Shown one piece after another: positions 7,228-8,501 of a stretch of 8,501 nucleotides of DNA (positions are counted from its first letter, which is position 1; every line of letters begins with the position of its first letter). The position numbers and the translations under genes are program-made. The stretch comes from Actinomycetota bacterium (lineage in GTDB: Bacteria > Actinomycetota > Acidimicrobiia > Acidimicrobiales > Ilumatobacteraceae). Under the pieces are notes generated by a model. That model was not told the origin of the DNA, made no database searches, and saw nothing but the letters and a program-made list of their open reading frames with translations. The stretch spans positions 1 through 8,501 of the forward strand of contig VERK01000089.1 in NCBI GenBank assembly GCA_018882725.1. Reading direction: 5' to 3'.

Positions 7228-8501
7228 TCAGATCTCTTCGTAGTACTCGCGACCGAGGTGCGTGATCTGGTCTTCGCCCATCATCCAACGCAACGTGTTC
7301 TTCAACTTGGTGAGCTGAATGAACAAGTCGTGTTCGGGGTACAGACCCGGCGCCACCTGCGGGCTCTTGTAATAGAAGCTCAGCCATTCCTGAATGCCAC
7401 CGAGGCCAGCGCGCTGCGCGAGGTCGGAGAACAAGATCAGGTCGAGGGCGAGAGGAGCGGCGAGGATCGAGTCGCGGCAGAGGAAGTTGACCTTGATCTG
7501 CATCGGGTAGCCGAGCCAACCCGTGATGTCGATGTTGTCCCAACCCTCTTTGTTGTCACCACGCGGCGGGTAGTAGTTGATCTGAACCTTGTGGAACACG
7601 TCGCCGTACAGATCGGGATACTTCGACGGCTGCAAGATGTCTTCGAGCACGCCGAGCTTCGACTCTTCCTTGGTCTTGAAGTTCTCGGGAGCGTCGAGCA
7701 CCTCACCGTCGCGGTTGCCGAGGATGTTGGTGCTGTACCAACCCGACAGGCCGAGCATGCGGGCCTTCAACATCGGCGCCAACACGGTCTTCATGAGGGT
7801 CTGACCGGTCTTGAAGTCCTTGCCCGAGATGGGCACACCCTTGTCGGTGGCGAACTGGCGCAGCACCGGAGCGTCGACGGCCAAGTTGGGTGCGCCGTTG
7901 TTGAACGGCACACCTTCGAGAAGGGCGGCGTAGGCGTACAACTGACATGGCGACACCGTCTCGTCGTTGGCATCGATGGCCTTCTCGAACGATTCGAGAT
8001 CGATGTGCGCGCGACCCGGCTCGATGAAGATCTCGGTGCTCGCGCACCAGATCATGACGAGGCGTTCACACTTGTTGTCTTCGCGGAAACGGTTGATGTC
8101 TTCGCGAATCGCGTTGAGCATGCCGCGCTTCGACGAGATGGCCTTCACGTGCTGGCCGTCGAGGTTGCGCGCGTACTTGCGCTCGAACGCGGCCTGCATG
8201 GGGCGCACCTCGCGCAGCGCATCCGAGATTGCCTCGATGTGCTTGCCGCTCTCGAGCACGCCGGCACGGCTGGCCGACACGTACGCGTCGTCGGGGTACA
8301 CGTCCCAGGCGCCCCACACGATGTCGTCGAGGGCGGCGAGGGGAACGAAGTCCTTGATGAGGGGTGTGCGGTCGTCGGTGCGCTTGCCCAGGCGGATGGT
8401 GCCCATCTGGGTGAGCGAGCCGATGGGCTTGCCCAGGCCGCGCTTGGTGAGTTCGACGCCGGCGATGAGCGTGGACGCGACGGCGCCCAGGCCGACGGTC
8501 A
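7228..8501 (-). CDS. ino1: Myo-inositol-1-phosphate synthase, 5' end outside the window
   Basis: This enzyme turns glucose 6-phosphate into 1L-myo-inositol 1-phosphate with NAD. It is the first step towards inositol lipids, mycothiol or compatible solutes. The frame stays open to the right edge. Codons before the internal ATG at 8406 encode GLGAVASTL (the glycine-rich NAD loop) and KPIGSLTQ, so the real start is beyond 8501, probably by a few tens of codons at most. Further motifs are IRLGKRTDDRTPLIKDF, MIWCASTEIF, VPFNNGAPN, GKDFKTGQTLMKTVL (about 7783-7824, two lysines matching yeast K369/K373 by memory alignment), STNILGNRDG, YYPPRGDNKEGWD, NFLCRDSILAAPLALD and YYKSPQVAPG (lysine near yeast K489). 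All expected catalytic blocks are present. The protein is the longer form (at least 424 residues), unlike the roughly 367-aa mycobacterial Ino1. It is the first visible gene of the minus-strand operon; the promoter, if here, is beyond the window. Confidence 0.95.
   Translation of the reverse strand, partial: TVGLGAVASTLIAGVELTKRGLGKPIGSLTQMGTIRLGKRTDDRTPLIKDFVPLAALDDIVWGAWDVYPDDAYVSASRAGVLESGKHIEAISDALREVRPMQAAFERKYARNLDGQHVKAISSKRGMLNAIREDINRFREDNKCERLVMIWCASTEIFIEPGRAHIDLESFEKAIDANDETVSPCQLYAYAALLEGVPFNNGAPNLAVDAPVLRQFATDKGVPISGKDFKTGQTLMKTVLAPMLKARMLGLSGWYSTNILGNRDGEVLDAPENFKTKEESKLGVLEDILQPSKYPDLYGDVFHKVQINYYPPRGDNKEGWDNIDITGWLGYPMQIKVNFLCRDSILAAPLALDLILFSDLAQRAGLGGIQEWLSFYYKSPQVAPGLYPEHDLFIQLTKLKNTLRWMMGEDQITHLGREYYEEI

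Noticed and set aside
6027..7265. Plus-strand open frame of 412 codons opposite the molybdopterin oxidoreductase
   Set aside because: It is antisense to a strongly conserved gene, with shadow-like composition (Arg, His, Gly, Ala) and no recognisable motif or start signal.
8404..8406. ATG as the start of the inositol-phosphate synthase
   Set aside because: In-frame codons upstream continue the conserved NAD-binding loop and the PIGSLTQ motif, so this methionine is internal and the gene runs off the window.

Overview
The window looks like chromosomal DNA from a high-GC bacterium, most likely an actinobacterium. An Acidimicrobiia/Ilumatobacter-like lineage is my best guess, not a proof. The evidence is the GC-rich third codon positions throughout, GTG starts, a GAAC-N4-GTTC SOS box of the type used by actinobacterial and Firmicute LexA, and a stand-alone dnaE2 gene whose N-terminus resembles mycobacterial DnaE2. 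Coding density is close to 100%. I see no tRNA, rRNA, CRISPR array, insertion sequence or phage gene, and composition is even across the window.

Layout, left to right. Positions 2-343 (+) hold the 3' end of a PLP-dependent Cys/Met-metabolism enzyme (cystathionine gamma-synthase/lyase family). A 55-bp gap follows, with a small inverted repeat and a compact SOS promoter: a perfect 14-bp LexA-type palindrome that touches a GATAAT -10 box. Positions 399-3761 (+) hold a complete error-prone DNA polymerase DnaE2/ImuC. Its GTG start lies where transcription should begin, so the mRNA is probably leaderless. The dnaE2 stop codon interlocks with the stop codon of the convergent gene in one CTAG.

Everything from 3758 to the right edge is on the minus strand and looks like one transcription unit. 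In transcription order it encodes a myo-inositol-1-phosphate synthase (5' end outside the window), a formate-dehydrogenase-like molybdopterin oxidoreductase of the YdeP/CbbBc type, a small DUF3054 membrane protein and an EamA/DMT-family transporter. The junctions are a 7-nt gap, a GTGA overlap and an ATGA overlap, which suggests translational coupling.

Functionally, the plus-strand part is a DNA-damage-inducible mutagenic translesion polymerase that stands apart from its usual partners ImuA'/ImuB. The minus-strand operon joins inositol phosphate synthesis to an oxidoreductase of unknown substrate and two membrane proteins. That combination is the least explained part of the window. I did not find convincing evidence of a wholly new defence or mobile system; the points most worth a second look are the SOS/leaderless promoter, the altered PHP metal site of DnaE2, the interlocked stop codons and the unusual four-gene operon.
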